The notes: a model not told the origin generated them from the sequence alone. A stretch of 64,000 nt of DNA from Methyloceanibacter caenitepidi (GCF_000828475.1 NZ_AP014648.1:1488001-1552000); one strand, 5' to 3'; positions 43,615-52,182 are shown, counted from the first letter of the stretch. Translations and numbers: made by a program.

Positions 43615-45106
43615 GTTGCTCGCCTCGCTTGATGTCTTTCGGGTTGATCTCGAAGCCGATCGCGTGACGCCAATCGCCGCTCAGGTGGAAGCGGAAACGG
43701 TGATATCTCGCGTTCGAACGCTGCGTGAACCGCCCCTCGCTACGCGGGTTCAGAATCGGGCCCCAGACCACATCGTCCGCAAGCGAATTGCGGGTCCCGA
43801 TTTGGGCCGTGACCGACCCGCCGTTCACAAGCGCGCGGAAGCCCCGGATCTTCGTGCGGGCGCCGTCGTTGAACTCATACTCGGCACTATCGATGCGAGC
43901 GGTCCTGGTTGCACCGTCGAAGAATCCGCTGCGATAGCTGTGATCGAATGCCGCCAGACCGGGCGTGCCACCGATCCAGCGGGGATCGTCGAAGGAGATA
44001 TTTTCGAGTTCGTCGTCAAGCGTATCGGGGTCTGTATCCGTCGCCGCCGCGTCGAGCGTGATGTTGCGCCCCGCGCCGGGCCAAAGCAGCTCCGCGGGCT
44101 CGTCCAGAATGGTCCATCTGCGCCGCACGCGATCGAAGATCGCCATTCGGTTTGGACGCCCGAGGGTCGAACCGGATCCAGGATATAGCCAGGCCACGCG
44201 CTGGCTCGTGGGATCGGCGACGCAGCTGATGCGGTGCAAGTAATTCTGGTCGAGGTCCTGCTTTAGAAACTCATCGACCTGGTCCGCGCCGATAGGTACG
44301 GGACGAATGCCCTGCTCGAGCGCGTAAAGGCCCTGGTTCGACCAGAAGTACACGATACCCCCGGCGCGCGCGGCCGCGCGGGGGGCGATCAGGCCGACGC
44401 CGTCGAGCACCTCGTCGAATTGGAAAACGACCGGCGCGCCCACAAAGGACATGCGCCACACCCGGTCGGGCTGAAGGATCACCCCGTACTCGCCTCCGAA
44501 GACCCGCTGGATCTTCGATATCTTCAGGTCCTGGAAGTCCGAAAGCGTCGCCGGCGAAACGGTATAATCCGTCTCGTCGTTGAAGGCGCTCCATCGGACT
44601 CGCGACGGCACTTCGCCGTCGGTGCTGTCGAACGTGTTCGCGAAAACCACAAAGTCGCGGATCACGGCAATCCGCCGTGCCCGCAATGCAGCCGTGAGCT
44701 GAGTGTACTCCGTATCGCCGAACGTGATCTGCTGCGGGGAATCCGAGTAGTTCGTCCCCAAGACCTTGTTTTTCCAAACGGCGAATTCCCAGTGCTCGTC
44801 GGGTGCCGTTGTATAGATCGCCGGTGTGCTGGAGCCGCCGGATCCCGCGGATCGAACAAGCCACGTCCCGTCGACATTCTCGTAGAGGTGGTCGGCGTCG
44901 CCGGCGTATTGGAAGGGCACGCCGCTTTGGTCGATCGCCGCGATCGCGCCGAGAGGCCGCCCGCCGATCGCCTCCGTGGATGGCGCGAATTGCCTGTAGG
45001 GTATGTAGCCGCTCGGACCGGGCAGGGCGCCGCGTACCGCGATCACGCCGGGGTTGCCCGTCGGTGCGTGGTCCGGCAGGAGGGCTCCAAACTGAAATAC
45101 GGGCAT
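43607..45106 (-). CDS. Putative packaged-DNA stabilisation/tail-hub protein
   Basis: A 499-residue beta-rich protein with repeated blade-like segments (KNKVLGTNYSDSPQQITFG, FGGEYGVILQPDRVWRM, NQGLYALEQGIRPVPIG, RVAWLYPGSGS), consistent with a beta-propeller such as P22 gp10-type stabilisation proteins that close the portal after packaging. Its place right after the adaptor-like gene supports this. There are no export signals. The assignment rests on fold pattern and gene order. Confidence 0.55.
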   Translation of the reverse strand: MPVFQFGALLPDHAPTGNPGVIAVRGALPGPSGYIPYRQFAPSTEAIGGRPLGAIAAIDQSGVPFQYAGDADHLYENVDGTWLVRSAGSGGSSTPAIYTTAPDEHWEFAVWKNKVLGTNYSDSPQQITFGDTEYTQLTAALRARRIAVIRDFVVFANTFDSTDGEVPSRVRWSAFNDETDYTVSPATLSDFQDLKISKIQRVFGGEYGVILQPDRVWRMSFVGAPVVFQFDEVLDGVGLIAPRAAARAGGIVYFWSNQGLYALEQGIRPVPIGADQVDEFLKQDLDQNYLHRISCVADPTSQRVAWLYPGSGSTLGRPNRMAIFDRVRRRWTILDEPAELLWPGAGRNITLDAAATDTDPDTLDDELENISFDDPRWIGGTPGLAAFDHSYRSGFFDGATRTARIDSAEYEFNDGARTKIRGFRALVNGGSVTAQIGTRNSLADDVVWGPILNPRSEGRFTQRSNARYHRFRFHLSGDWRHAIGFEINPKDIKRGEQRG

Positions 45107-45112
45107 CGTGGG

Positions 45113-45736
45113 TTACGGAGTTGCTCCGGCCACGCGGGAGAGCAGCGGGCCGGAATGGCGGGCGCGCTGGGTGGCCATGTTGAGGCGATCGACAATGCCT
45201 TCGTAAAAGTCGCGCCAGGTCGGGATCCGCTCATCGTTATCCAAGAAGGGGGCGGCATGGAGCAGCGACCCGTAGAGATAGGCGCCCGGAGAGCGGACCA
45301 GCAGCACATTGCTCTGGTTCTCCTCCGACAATGGCGTCGGCGACGCGTAGAAGATCATTTCCGCGGTATATTCGGTGTCCGGAGGGCGGTCGAACTCGAC
45401 CTCTTCGTGCACTGTGAACCTTGAGGGACGCCCCGGCGTTTCCTGGCGCAGCTCGTCCATTGTCGCAAGATTGCAGTACTTCACTTTCGTGATGCGCGGC
45501 GTCGTGAGGAGCCTCAGCGTCTCCATTTCGACGAAACGTGGCGGCACGGCGATGTAGCGGCCCGTCTCGTCGTTCAACGTCGCCTGAGAGCGGGCGAGCA
45601 TTTCACGGATCCGAATGCGGTCTGCGTGGTCCTCTTCGGCAAGCAGTATGAAGTCCGGGATATCGTCCACGAGGTCGTCGCGGTCGAGCGTGGACTCGAT
45701 CTTGTTCTTCAGTTCGTCGTAGGTGCCGATAGCCAT
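45113..45736 (-). CDS. Phage head-tail adaptor (SU10/P22 gp4-like)
   Basis: A 207-residue, largely helical protein: MAIGTYDELKNKIESTLDRDDLVDDIPDFILLAEE at the start is the pattern of podoviral adaptor proteins that bind beneath the portal. The C-terminus (GSLLHAAPFLDNDERIPTWRDFYEG) with helices of moderate length is also typical. It is followed by the stabilisation protein gene, as expected for the connector module. Confidence 0.7.
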   Translation of the reverse strand: MAIGTYDELKNKIESTLDRDDLVDDIPDFILLAEEDHADRIRIREMLARSQATLNDETGRYIAVPPRFVEMETLRLLTTPRITKVKYCNLATMDELRQETPGRPSRFTVHEEVEFDRPPDTEYTAEMIFYASPTPLSEENQSNVLLVRSPGAYLYGSLLHAAPFLDNDERIPTWRDFYEGIVDRLNMATQRARHSGPLLSRVAGATP

Positions 45737-45739
45737 CGC

Positions 45740-46303
45740 TCACTGCCACGTGGTTTGCTTCTGTGATTGCTCGGTCCAGATGTCCGACTGCTCGTCTTGA
45801 TCCGACCATGGATTCGGCGCTTGTGCCCGCGCGATCCACGAAGCGCCGAAAACGCGAAGGCTGCCGGCGCCCGTGTACGCATATCCAGGGTGAAACGTGG
45901 CCAGTGTCCCGCTGGCGAGGAGACCGCCGCTCGGCACGTGATGGATCTCCACATGCCACGGGGCGATGCCCGCGATCGCAAGGCCGCCTTGCGGTACGTA
46001 AGCGAAACCTTGCGCGGCTTGGCCATTCAGTACTGCACCGCCTGCCGGTACGTGATGGATGTCGATTTGCCATGGGGCGGAGCCGCCCAACAGGGCGCCG
46101 GCTGTCGGTGTATGGTGGATCTCAATATGCCAGGGTGCGGTGCCGCCGCCGCCGACGCCACCAGAACCGGTGCGGTGGACTTCGGCCTTCCACGGCGCGT
46201 CCCCATCGATGACTATGCCGCCGGTACCGACGTAAGCCCATTCCAGATACGAGGGACGCGGCAGCGGCAGACCGGTGCTAAGGCCGACAGATGCGCCGAT
46301 CAT
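45740..46303 (-). CDS. Phage protein with tandem APW-(E/D)IHH repeats
   Basis: A 187-residue protein built of degenerate repeats of about 22-35 residues: core GxAPWHxEIHHxPxGG occurs around 35, 54, 74 and 113 (APWKAEVHR, APWHIEIHH, APWQIDIHH, APWHVEIHH), separated by GG(L/A)L.G turns. Gly-rich beta repeats of this sort occur in phage virion proteins and could form a beta-solenoid; the His pairs suggest metal binding along the fibre. The C-terminus is acidic and Gln-rich. The start at 46303 lies opposite the sulfotransferase upstream region. Confidence 0.6.
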   Translation of the reverse strand: MIGASVGLSTGLPLPRPSYLEWAYVGTGGIVIDGDAPWKAEVHRTGSGGVGGGGTAPWHIEIHHTPTAGALLGGSAPWQIDIHHVPAGGAVLNGQAAQGFAYVPQGGLAIAGIAPWHVEIHHVPSGGLLASGTLATFHPGYAYTGAGSLRVFGASWIARAQAPNPWSDQDEQSDIWTEQSQKQTTWQ

Positions 46304-46390
46304 TGCTCGCCCCTCCTTGCCAGACCGCCTGCCTCCGGATTAGACCTCTTCTCGAGCCATGGCCGACGCGGGATGAAGGATCAAAGTACG

Positions 46391-46978
46391 ATGCGGCTTA
46401 GTGACCGTCACCGGTTCGTCTTCATTTCAAACCCGCGATGCGGCAGCACGTCCATCCGTCAGATGCTCGATCCGTTCTCCGACGTGAGGTCGAAGACGCC
46501 GCCTCCTGCCCCGTGGCTGCACCACCACGCCGGGGCCGATCTGATCGAGGCAGGCATGAAAGAGACCGGGCGCAACCCGGACGATTACGTGTTCTTCACG
46601 ACAATCCGAAACCCGTGGGCGCGGGTGTTCTCGGCGTACAAGTTCGGGCTCAAGAACTCCAACTCGACGTGGCACGCGCCGGCCGTTTCGGAAGGCTCGG
46701 TCAATGGCTTCGTCCAGCACCCGCATGTGATCGGCAAGATGCGCGGCCACACGCTGGAGAGCAAAACCACGAAGCGGGTCAAAATCTTCCGCATCGAAGA
46801 CCAAGGGGATGAGATGCTGACCCTCGCATCGTCTGTCGTTGGGGCGCCTCTTTCTCTCCCCTACGTCAACACGACCGAAGACAGTCGCTACGCGGACGCC
46901 TTCACCGAGGCGAATGCAATCGGCCTTGTGGCCGAAATCTTCGCATCGGACATCGCGTTCGCGGGCTACAGCTTCTAA
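46391..46978 (+). CDS. Sulfotransferase family protein (prophage cargo)
   Basis: A 195-residue PAPS-dependent carbohydrate sulfotransferase-like protein (Sulfotransfer_2 type). The 5'-phosphosulfate loop (FISNPRCGSTSIRQML, about 11-26), the 3'-phosphate motif (TTIRNPWARVFSAYKFG, R73 and S81) and the ending EIFASDIAFAGYSF are clear. It is shorter than most family members but has both ends. ATG 46391 has AAGGA about 10 bases before it; ATG 46373 is an alternative. It lies on the strand opposite to all surrounding late genes and converges on the sialidase-like gene with a 4-base overlap, so it is likely a moron. The acceptor is unknown. Confidence 0.85.
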   Translation: MRLSDRHRFVFISNPRCGSTSIRQMLDPFSDVRSKTPPPAPWLHHHAGADLIEAGMKETGRNPDDYVFFTTIRNPWARVFSAYKFGLKNSNSTWHAPAVSEGSVNGFVQHPHVIGKMRGHTLESKTTKRVKIFRIEDQGDEMLTLASSVVGAPLSLPYVNTTEDSRYADAFTEANAIGLVAEIFASDIAFAGYSF

Positions 46979-48273
46979 TCGCAGAGGATGTCGTCTTTGG
47001 GGAACTTGAACACCCGCACGTCGTCGTCGTGGTCGGGATGCTTGTCGTTCATCACAAACAGATAGTCGTCCCCGACCTCAATCGGGGCCGGTCCCTGCAT
47101 CCGCCGCTCGATGTTCATTTGAGCTACGATTGCCCTCGGACCTTTGTTCCAGATGATCTTGCCCGGTACGGTCTGGCTTTCCTCGCCCGTGTAGATCCAA
47201 TAGGTGTTGCGGCCTTTCCCGAGATCCCCGGACGTGTTGTTGTGGACCCCTAAGAGCCACTTACCGTTCCCGGTGTTCTTGACCCACGGCGTGGCTCTGG
47301 GATGCGGAACAGGTCTCCCCGTTGCGCCATCCTCGCGCTGTGCCCAGCCCGTGGTGACGGTCTGCTCGTCCGCTGAAATCCTGAACTCCCCGAGATAACC
47401 AGAGTCGTTTCGGAACACGCCGTAGATGCGCCCGTCGTCGAAGAAGTCGAACGCCGGTTCCTCGTTGCTGTCCCCGCCAGGAGCGTTCGATCCATCCGGC
47501 AGTTGGTTCAGCGCCGTCATCCCGTAATTCCCACCGGGGAGAAACTCGATCTTGCCGAGAGCGTCCGTGGCGTTCAGCGGAAACTTGAGGATGAAGGCTT
47601 CGCTGTCGTCCCACGTCTTGCCCCACAGGACCTTGCCGCGCTTCGCATAGGGTGCGTAGAGCCAGCCATTGCGGACGCGGGTCGTCCCCGGGGGGAACCA
47701 GGCCAGCTTGTGCAGCCCGCCAAAGGGATTGCGATTGTCGGCGGCCGTCGGCTGATAGTTGGCGTAACCCGGAGGCAAGACGTTGAGCGTCTGGCCTTCG
47801 TCGTCGGAGTATTGAAGGCGCGGCCAACCGATTGCGACCACCTTTTTCGAAGTGGCGTCGCGGTCGTTGTAGGGAATCTCGCGGACGTTGTTCTTGTTGA
47901 ACATGCCGATGAACCAGAGCCGATCCGCAGCCGGATCGTAGCTCGGCATCCACCAGGAACTCTCCACCATCGAGGGAGGATCAATGTCCCGAACATAGGA
48001 CCACGTATCCCCTCCGTCCGTGGACTGATAGATCGCGGCGTGCTGATCGGGGTTGCCCTCCTTCACCGCGCTTTCCGTCACGGTCAGGATGATCTTTCCA
48101 GAGGGAAGAACCGCGAGACCGCCAACTTCTCTGTAGGTGCCGTTGGTGACGACAATGCCGTCCCTGTCGAAATCCTTGGCGTAGAGCGGCGGGCATGTCT
48201 GCGCCGCGGCCGGGAAAATCGGCGCAGCAAGAAACAGTGCCGCGCCTAGAAGGCGAAACAGGTGCATCTTCAT
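46975..48273 (-). CDS. Exported sialidase-fold (BNR repeat) protein
   Basis: A 432-residue secreted or periplasmic protein: signal peptide about 1-25 (LLGAALFLAAPIFPAAAQ), then a beta-propeller with at least one classical Asp box (STDGGDTW, 84-91) and a degenerate one (YSDDEGQTL). The sialidase Arg triad and Tyr cannot be assigned, so 'sialidase-like' is only a fold statement. A phage virion protein would not normally carry a signal peptide; this suggests action on the lysogen surface or periplasm. It lies between the tail-fibre-assembly-like gene and the sulfotransferase. Confidence 0.72.
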   Translation of the reverse strand: MKMHLFRLLGAALFLAAPIFPAAAQTCPPLYAKDFDRDGIVVTNGTYREVGGLAVLPSGKIILTVTESAVKEGNPDQHAAIYQSTDGGDTWSYVRDIDPPSMVESSWWMPSYDPAADRLWFIGMFNKNNVREIPYNDRDATSKKVVAIGWPRLQYSDDEGQTLNVLPPGYANYQPTAADNRNPFGGLHKLAWFPPGTTRVRNGWLYAPYAKRGKVLWGKTWDDSEAFILKFPLNATDALGKIEFLPGGNYGMTALNQLPDGSNAPGGDSNEEPAFDFFDDGRIYGVFRNDSGYLGEFRISADEQTVTTGWAQREDGATGRPVPHPRATPWVKNTGNGKWLLGVHNNTSGDLGKGRNTYWIYTGEESQTVPGKIIWNKGPRAIVAQMNIERRMQGPAPIEVGDDYLFVMNDKHPDHDDDVRVFKFPKDDILCD

Positions 48274-48371
48274 GTCCAGTCTTGGTTGTGACGGTTCGTA
48301 AATGCTCGGCCAGATTTGCATCTGATCCGCGATCATGCAATCAGAGATTGGCCACCTACAACGCACAGGTG

Positions 48372-48875
48372 TCAGGACGGCTTGCGAAGACCCAAAGCGA
48401 GGGCAACGTCCGCAGCCGTGATTTCCGCGTCGGACTTGGCGCCCGCGATGCGCCGGAAGGCCCCCTCTTCCGCGGACACGCGCCTCTGCTCTTGCGCCTT
48501 GAGAGTTTCGTCTTCGACCCAATCCCCGACCCGGCGATCGAACTTCACGTGACGCGACGGCGGCTTCTTTGCCGTGTAACCCTCCGGAATTGGGCCGTAT
48601 TTCGGGTAGCTGGTTTTCCCGATCTTCAGCACGACCGCGACGCCGGTTTCCTTGTCATAGACGGTGTGCTTGTGGTGGTTCTCTTCGTAACGCCACGATT
48701 GCGCGGCGCGATCGAAGACGCGCATATACCCCTTCTGGGGCTCCGGCGCGGGAACCCCAGTCAGGCTCTGGTGGCCCGTCTCCGGCAAAATCGGGGAACC
48801 GTCTTCGCGAACCTTGGCGTCGTACTCGGATAGGTAGGCGCCGGTCTCGGGATGATATCTGTAGATCCTGGCCAT
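48372..48875 (-). CDS. Tail fibre assembly-like phage protein
   Basis: A 167-residue soluble protein. The N-terminus (RIYRYHPETGAYLSEYDAK) and middle (RVFDRAAQSWRYEENHHK, DKETGVAVVLKIG) resemble tail-fibre-assembly and 'DUF4376-like' phage proteins that chaperone fibre folding. The C-terminus (DAEITAADVALALGL) is helical. It directly follows the fibre-like gene (5-base gap). Confidence 0.55.
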   Translation of the reverse strand: MARIYRYHPETGAYLSEYDAKVREDGSPILPETGHQSLTGVPAPEPQKGYMRVFDRAAQSWRYEENHHKHTVYDKETGVAVVLKIGKTSYPKYGPIPEGYTAKKPPSRHVKFDRRVGDWVEDETLKAQEQRRVSAEEGAFRRIAGAKSDAEITAADVALALGLRKPS

Positions 48876-48880
48876 GATCC

Positions 48881-49741
48881 TCACCGATAGTAGATGCCGA
48901 CAAGCACGCCGATCGCGTTCACGCGGATTTCGTCGACGCTGTCGGAATAGGTCGGATCATCCGCGGAGGCTGCGAATGTGTAGCTGTAGCGACCGTCGGC
49001 GCTGCCGGAGGCCGGCCGGTTCTCTAGGTCCTTGGTCCTGCTCATGGCTCCGGTCGCCGTGCCGGATCCGTAGGCCGTCACCTCCGTGAACGTCGCATCG
49101 ATGTCCGGCGCGCCGTCGGCCTGCACTTCGCCGACGTCGAGGTTTGTGCCGTCTGCTGGGCGCGAATGCTTGTTTCCCGTTAGGACGTCCGGCAATGCGA
49201 GTCTCTTGTTGGCCGCAAAGTCCGCCGCGGCACTGGCGCCGAAGGTCGATGCTGCTCCCGCGCTGGTGTAGATGGCCAGCGTGCCGTTGGCATTTCCGAC
49301 TGCCCACAATTTCTCGAACAGTGCCCACGTGTCGGCGTTGGCTCGCGACGTGGCGCCGGACGATGCGCTGCCGATTGTCAGGCCATCGCAAGCGAGACAT
49401 ACGTCCGGGAGATCGAGCCTAAACCCCTCCCAACGCTTGCCTATGCGGTCGTCGACCGCGAGATCGCTTGTCACATCCTTCGTGCCGGCCGACCAAGTCG
49501 GCTCGGACGTCCCGTTGGAGCCGTCGAGGACGGCATCGATCACGAGTGTGTCGGACGCGCTCAAGTGTCCGAGCGCTTCCATCCATTCGCCTGGAACCTG
49601 CCGGTTTATCATGTACACGTAGAAGACGGACGCTCCGCCGGTGCCGAAGGCGTCATTGAACGACCGGGCGACATTGGTCAGCGTGTACGGAGACGCGGTG
49701 TCGCTGGTCGTCTCCCACACCAAAGCGGCGGACTTCGACAT
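48881..49741 (-). CDS. Phage virion/fibre-like protein, unknown
   Basis: A 286-residue beta-rich protein with no Cys-rich or membrane parts except a single CLACDG. It contains SFNDAFGTGGASVFYVYMINRQ in the N-terminal part and ends in DEIRVNAIGVLVGIYYR, a strand-rich terminus common for trimeric fibre or decoration proteins. Its position upstream of a fibre-assembly-like gene supports a fibre role. Not recognised with certainty. Confidence 0.5.
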   Translation of the reverse strand: MSKSAALVWETTSDTASPYTLTNVARSFNDAFGTGGASVFYVYMINRQVPGEWMEALGHLSASDTLVIDAVLDGSNGTSEPTWSAGTKDVTSDLAVDDRIGKRWEGFRLDLPDVCLACDGLTIGSASSGATSRANADTWALFEKLWAVGNANGTLAIYTSAGAASTFGASAAADFAANKRLALPDVLTGNKHSRPADGTNLDVGEVQADGAPDIDATFTEVTAYGSGTATGAMSRTKDLENRPASGSADGRYSYTFAASADDPTYSDSVDEIRVNAIGVLVGIYYR

Positions 49742-49758
49742 GGTTCAGGTTCCGTCCG

Positions 49759-50172
49759 CTAGTCGCCCGTATCCTGCGCGGTAATGCGCGGTGTAATCGA
49801 GATGCGATCGCCGTTGTTCTGGATGATCTGAGACGTGGGAAGCCGTTCCGCCCACACGGCTTCGCCGCCCGTGAGCCGGGTCAGGTAGTAGCCGTAGATC
49901 GTCTGCTGCGTCTGGTTGGCGCTCGAGGTGAAGTCCTGCTCCGCATAGGTCGCGACTGCGGGGTCTCCGTCCGTCACGGTCCAATTGGCGCCGGTCAGGG
50001 TGAGTGCCGCATACCCGGTGAAGTCGGCTTCCGTGAAGTCGTTTTCGTCGGTTGCTTCGAGCAGCGTGAGATCGTTCTTGAAAAGCCGGAGCACGAGGTC
50101 CTCCGGCGTCCCCTTGTTCACCAAGTACTCGAGTATCAGGCCCTCGCCCCGGTCGAGAAGTTTCAGTGTCAT
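49759..50172 (-). CDS. Phage structural protein, unknown
   Basis: A 137-residue beta-type protein (LILEYLVNKGTPEDLVLRLFKND ... YAALTLTGANWTV ... QTIYGYYLTRLTGGEAVWAERL). Proteins with this 'GYYvt......l.WaE.l' pattern recur in phage tail modules next to fibre genes, usually unnamed. Its start lies 49 bases after the stop of the repeat protein gene at 50222. Confidence 0.55.
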   Translation of the reverse strand: MTLKLLDRGEGLILEYLVNKGTPEDLVLRLFKNDLTLLEATDENDFTEADFTGYAALTLTGANWTVTDGDPAVATYAEQDFTSSANQTQQTIYGYYLTRLTGGEAVWAERLPTSQIIQNNGDRISITPRITAQDTGD

Positions 50173-50221
50173 GCGTTCGTCCTTCCGTCAGCGCGAGGGC
50201 TTTCGCGCGCGCGGCGTGCGG

Positions 50222-50554
50222 TTACTTGCCGGGCTTCTTGGCCGGAGACTTCGCGGGCTTCTTTGGCGGGGCCTTCGCCTCGGCTTCCGCCTTGGCCTTC
50301 GCCTCGGCTTCCGCCTTGGCCTTCGCTTCGGCTTCCGCCTTGGCCTTCTCTTCGGCCTCCGCCTTGGCCTTCGCTTCGGCTTCCGCCTTGGCGTTCTCCT
50401 CGGTCTCGGTCGCATCCTCCGGGAACGGTTCGTCTAGCCGTGCCATCGTGTCCGGATTGAAATGCTCTTTGTCGACGTTGAACTTCCAGCCTGGCGGACG
50501 CAGCTGGCTGCCGTCGAACCGCTTGCTCTTGGAGCGGACTGTGATCTTGGTCAT
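50222..50554 (-). CDS. Lys/Ala/Glu-repeat phage protein
   Basis: A 110-residue protein whose first 45 residues look folded (RFDGSQLRPPGWKFNVDKEHF), followed by about five copies of the octapeptide AEAEAKAK (about 55-94) encoded by 24-bp tandem DNA repeats, and a basic tail PPKKPAKSPAKKPGK. The repeats should form a long charged helix; the tail is histone-like and could bind DNA or capsid. The repeat tract is prone to copy-number change. An intrinsic terminator precedes the gene. Confidence 0.65.
   Translation of the reverse strand: MTKITVRSKSKRFDGSQLRPPGWKFNVDKEHFNPDTMARLDEPFPEDATETEENAKAEAEAKAKAEAEEKAKAEAEAKAKAEAEAKAKAEAEAKAPPKKPAKSPAKKPGK
50269..50400. repeat. 24-bp tandem repeat tract inside the coding region
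   Basis: Units of the type GCCTTGGCCTTCGCTTCGGC-TTCC are repeated about five times, with third-position variation, and translate on the minus strand to AEAEAKAK. Because all changes keep the reading frame and the amino-acid pattern, the tract is selected at protein level. Confidence 0.8.
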
Positions 50555-50583
50555 GGGTGTCTCCGTTGCGTTGAATCGGCATG

Positions 50584-50614
50584 AAAAAACGCGCGGGGGC
50601 CGGAGCTCCCGCGC
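50584..50614 (-). terminator. Intrinsic terminator downstream of the capsid-cement gene
   Basis: Minus-strand arms GCGCGGGAGC and GCCCCCGCGC (one A/C mismatch) around TCCG, then TTTTTT. It lies in the 93-base gap between the cement gene stop (50648) and the start at 50554, and would lower transcription of the genes downstream of the head module. Confidence 0.75.
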
Positions 50615-50647
50615 ATCAAGTCGTCAAACTCTGGCTGTCACGCCGGC

Positions 50648-51091
50648 TTAGGCACCCGGTACGGTGTCGTTGGTCTGGACAGCGGCCGCAATGCCGGCCG
50701 TGATCTTGCCGGCGGTCGGATTGGTGCCGTTCACCGTGTAGAGGAGGCTCAGATAGTCCTCGTCGACACCGACCGGCACATTGACGATCGGCGAGCGGAA
50801 GCCCGCGACGAGAGACGCGAGCAGAAAGTTCATCGACAAGACGGTCTTTGCGGAGCCGAACGCCACGTCGTCATCGGTCTGGATGGCGACGTCGAGCGAC
50901 GTGAGGTTGTCGAAGTCCTCATCCACCTGGATGAAGAGCGGCAAGAGGTTGCCCTTGCCGATATCGCGCACGAGCGCCGCCGGTGCACCCAATACGGTGC
51001 CGGGCGAACCCAAGGCGATCACGTTGGTGGAACGGGCGGTCGCGGTGATCGCCTGTTCCTCCGAAAGCATCTGCTGTTTGGACAGGATCAT
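50648..51091 (-). CDS. Capsid cement/decoration protein (Bbp16-like)
   Basis: A 147-residue protein beginning MILSKQQMLSEEQAITATARSTNVIALG, the recognisable start of the Bbp16-type capsid cement proteins first seen in Bordetella phage BPP-1. The rest is beta-rich with the motif RSPIVNVPVGVDEDYLSLLY. It would bind the outside of the capsid and stabilise it. It follows the major capsid gene as in BPP-1-like phages. Confidence 0.82.
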   Translation of the reverse strand: MILSKQQMLSEEQAITATARSTNVIALGSPGTVLGAPAALVRDIGKGNLLPLFIQVDEDFDNLTSLDVAIQTDDDVAFGSAKTVLSMNFLLASLVAGFRSPIVNVPVGVDEDYLSLLYTVNGTNPTAGKITAGIAAAVQTNDTVPGA

Positions 51092-51174
51092 GGGTCTTCT
51101 CCTGAAAGAAGGGTCTGAATGTGAGTGAAGGGCGGCGGCCCCGCCATCGCCGGGCCGCCGTTACTAGCCTGGGC

Positions 51175-52182
51175 TTAGGTGACGCGCGCCTCGGTGCCGA
51201 GGATGGCGTCGCACTGGCGCACCGGGAACGTGCGGTAGGCCATGACCTCCTTGCCGTCGACCTCCGCGGGCCGCAGCCGCACGTAGGAGGCCGAGGTGCC
51301 GGTGGTCGGTGTTGAGTCCGCGTCCAATGCCTCGCAGACGTCCGCGTTGCAGTAGATCGCGATCTTGCCGCCGCTCAGCCGGTGCTTGTTGAGCTTCCAG
51401 AAGCCCTTCCGCAGCCATTTGTAGATATCCACGTTGCCCGCCATCAGCTCGGACACGTCGATATTGGCGATGCGGACGACCTGGCGCCAATCCCGGACGC
51501 AGAGGCCGACGTTCTGGCGGAACATTTCCTCCTTCACGTAGTAAGGATTGCCGTCTCCATCGAGAACGCGCTGTTCGCCCTTATCCTTCCGGTCGATGCC
51601 GGCGCGGCTTCCCTTGGGATAGATCAGGTGGGTCTGGTTCTCACCCCAGGTTACGATCCAGATCGACGTATTGTCGGAGCCGGTACCGCCTGCGTCGACG
51701 ATCTGACCGCCGTTGGGGGCGCTAAGGCTGTTGAACCGGGGGGCGAGGCCGGTGAACTGCTCCGGATCCGTGACCACGTTGCCGTAGAAGATCCGCGACG
51801 CAACTTCCTGGCTGATGGCCTCGAGGAACGCCCGAGCCTCCGACATGCGGACCGCATTCGGGTTGGCCGCCAGGTCGAGGAGACGGGTGTCGACCGAGGA
51901 CAGGGCCTCGGCGAAGCCGGTGGTGTCGTCAACCTGCGCCGTCTCGCCCTTGGACTGGCTGATGCCCTTATAGAGCTGACCCCAAGTCACCGACGGCAGT
52001 CCGGTGCGGATTGTGGTGCGGTGCTTGACGCCGAGATTGCATTCGACGGCGATGGCGTCGTCGAGGATCGGGTTTGTTTCAGCGAGCATCTCGATGATTA
52101 CGGCCGTCTGCCGCAGCGCTTCGTCGTCGTGCTGCTTATAGAGGTCGATAAGGTCGAGGTAGCTCTGGCCTAGCGTTGCCAT
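51175..52182 (-). CDS. Major capsid protein (BPP-1-like HK97 fold)
   Basis: A 335-residue protein with the typical start MATLGQSYLDLIDLYKQHDDE (N-arm), the spine-helix region (DTRLLDLAANPNAVRMSEARAFLEAISQEVASRIFYGN), DPEQFTGLAPRFNSL and the terminal block YRTFPVRQCDAILGTEARV. It lies between scaffold and cement genes. Length suits a HK97-fold shell subunit without a fused protease. Confidence 0.88.
   Translation of the reverse strand: MATLGQSYLDLIDLYKQHDDEALRQTAVIIEMLAETNPILDDAIAVECNLGVKHRTTIRTGLPSVTWGQLYKGISQSKGETAQVDDTTGFAEALSSVDTRLLDLAANPNAVRMSEARAFLEAISQEVASRIFYGNVVTDPEQFTGLAPRFNSLSAPNGGQIVDAGGTGSDNTSIWIVTWGENQTHLIYPKGSRAGIDRKDKGEQRVLDGDGNPYYVKEEMFRQNVGLCVRDWRQVVRIANIDVSELMAGNVDIYKWLRKGFWKLNKHRLSGGKIAIYCNADVCEALDADSTPTTGTSASYVRLRPAEVDGKEVMAYRTFPVRQCDAILGTEARVT

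Noticed and set aside
45767..46390. Long rightward open frame continuous with the sulfotransferase
   Set aside because: The upstream part is antisense to the repeat protein gene; the family motifs begin at the ATG at 46391 and there is a ribosome site there.
50269..50400. Regular 24-bp repeats considered as CRISPR or minisatellite
   Set aside because: There are no unique spacers, and the repeats translate in frame into AEAEAKAK within a gene.
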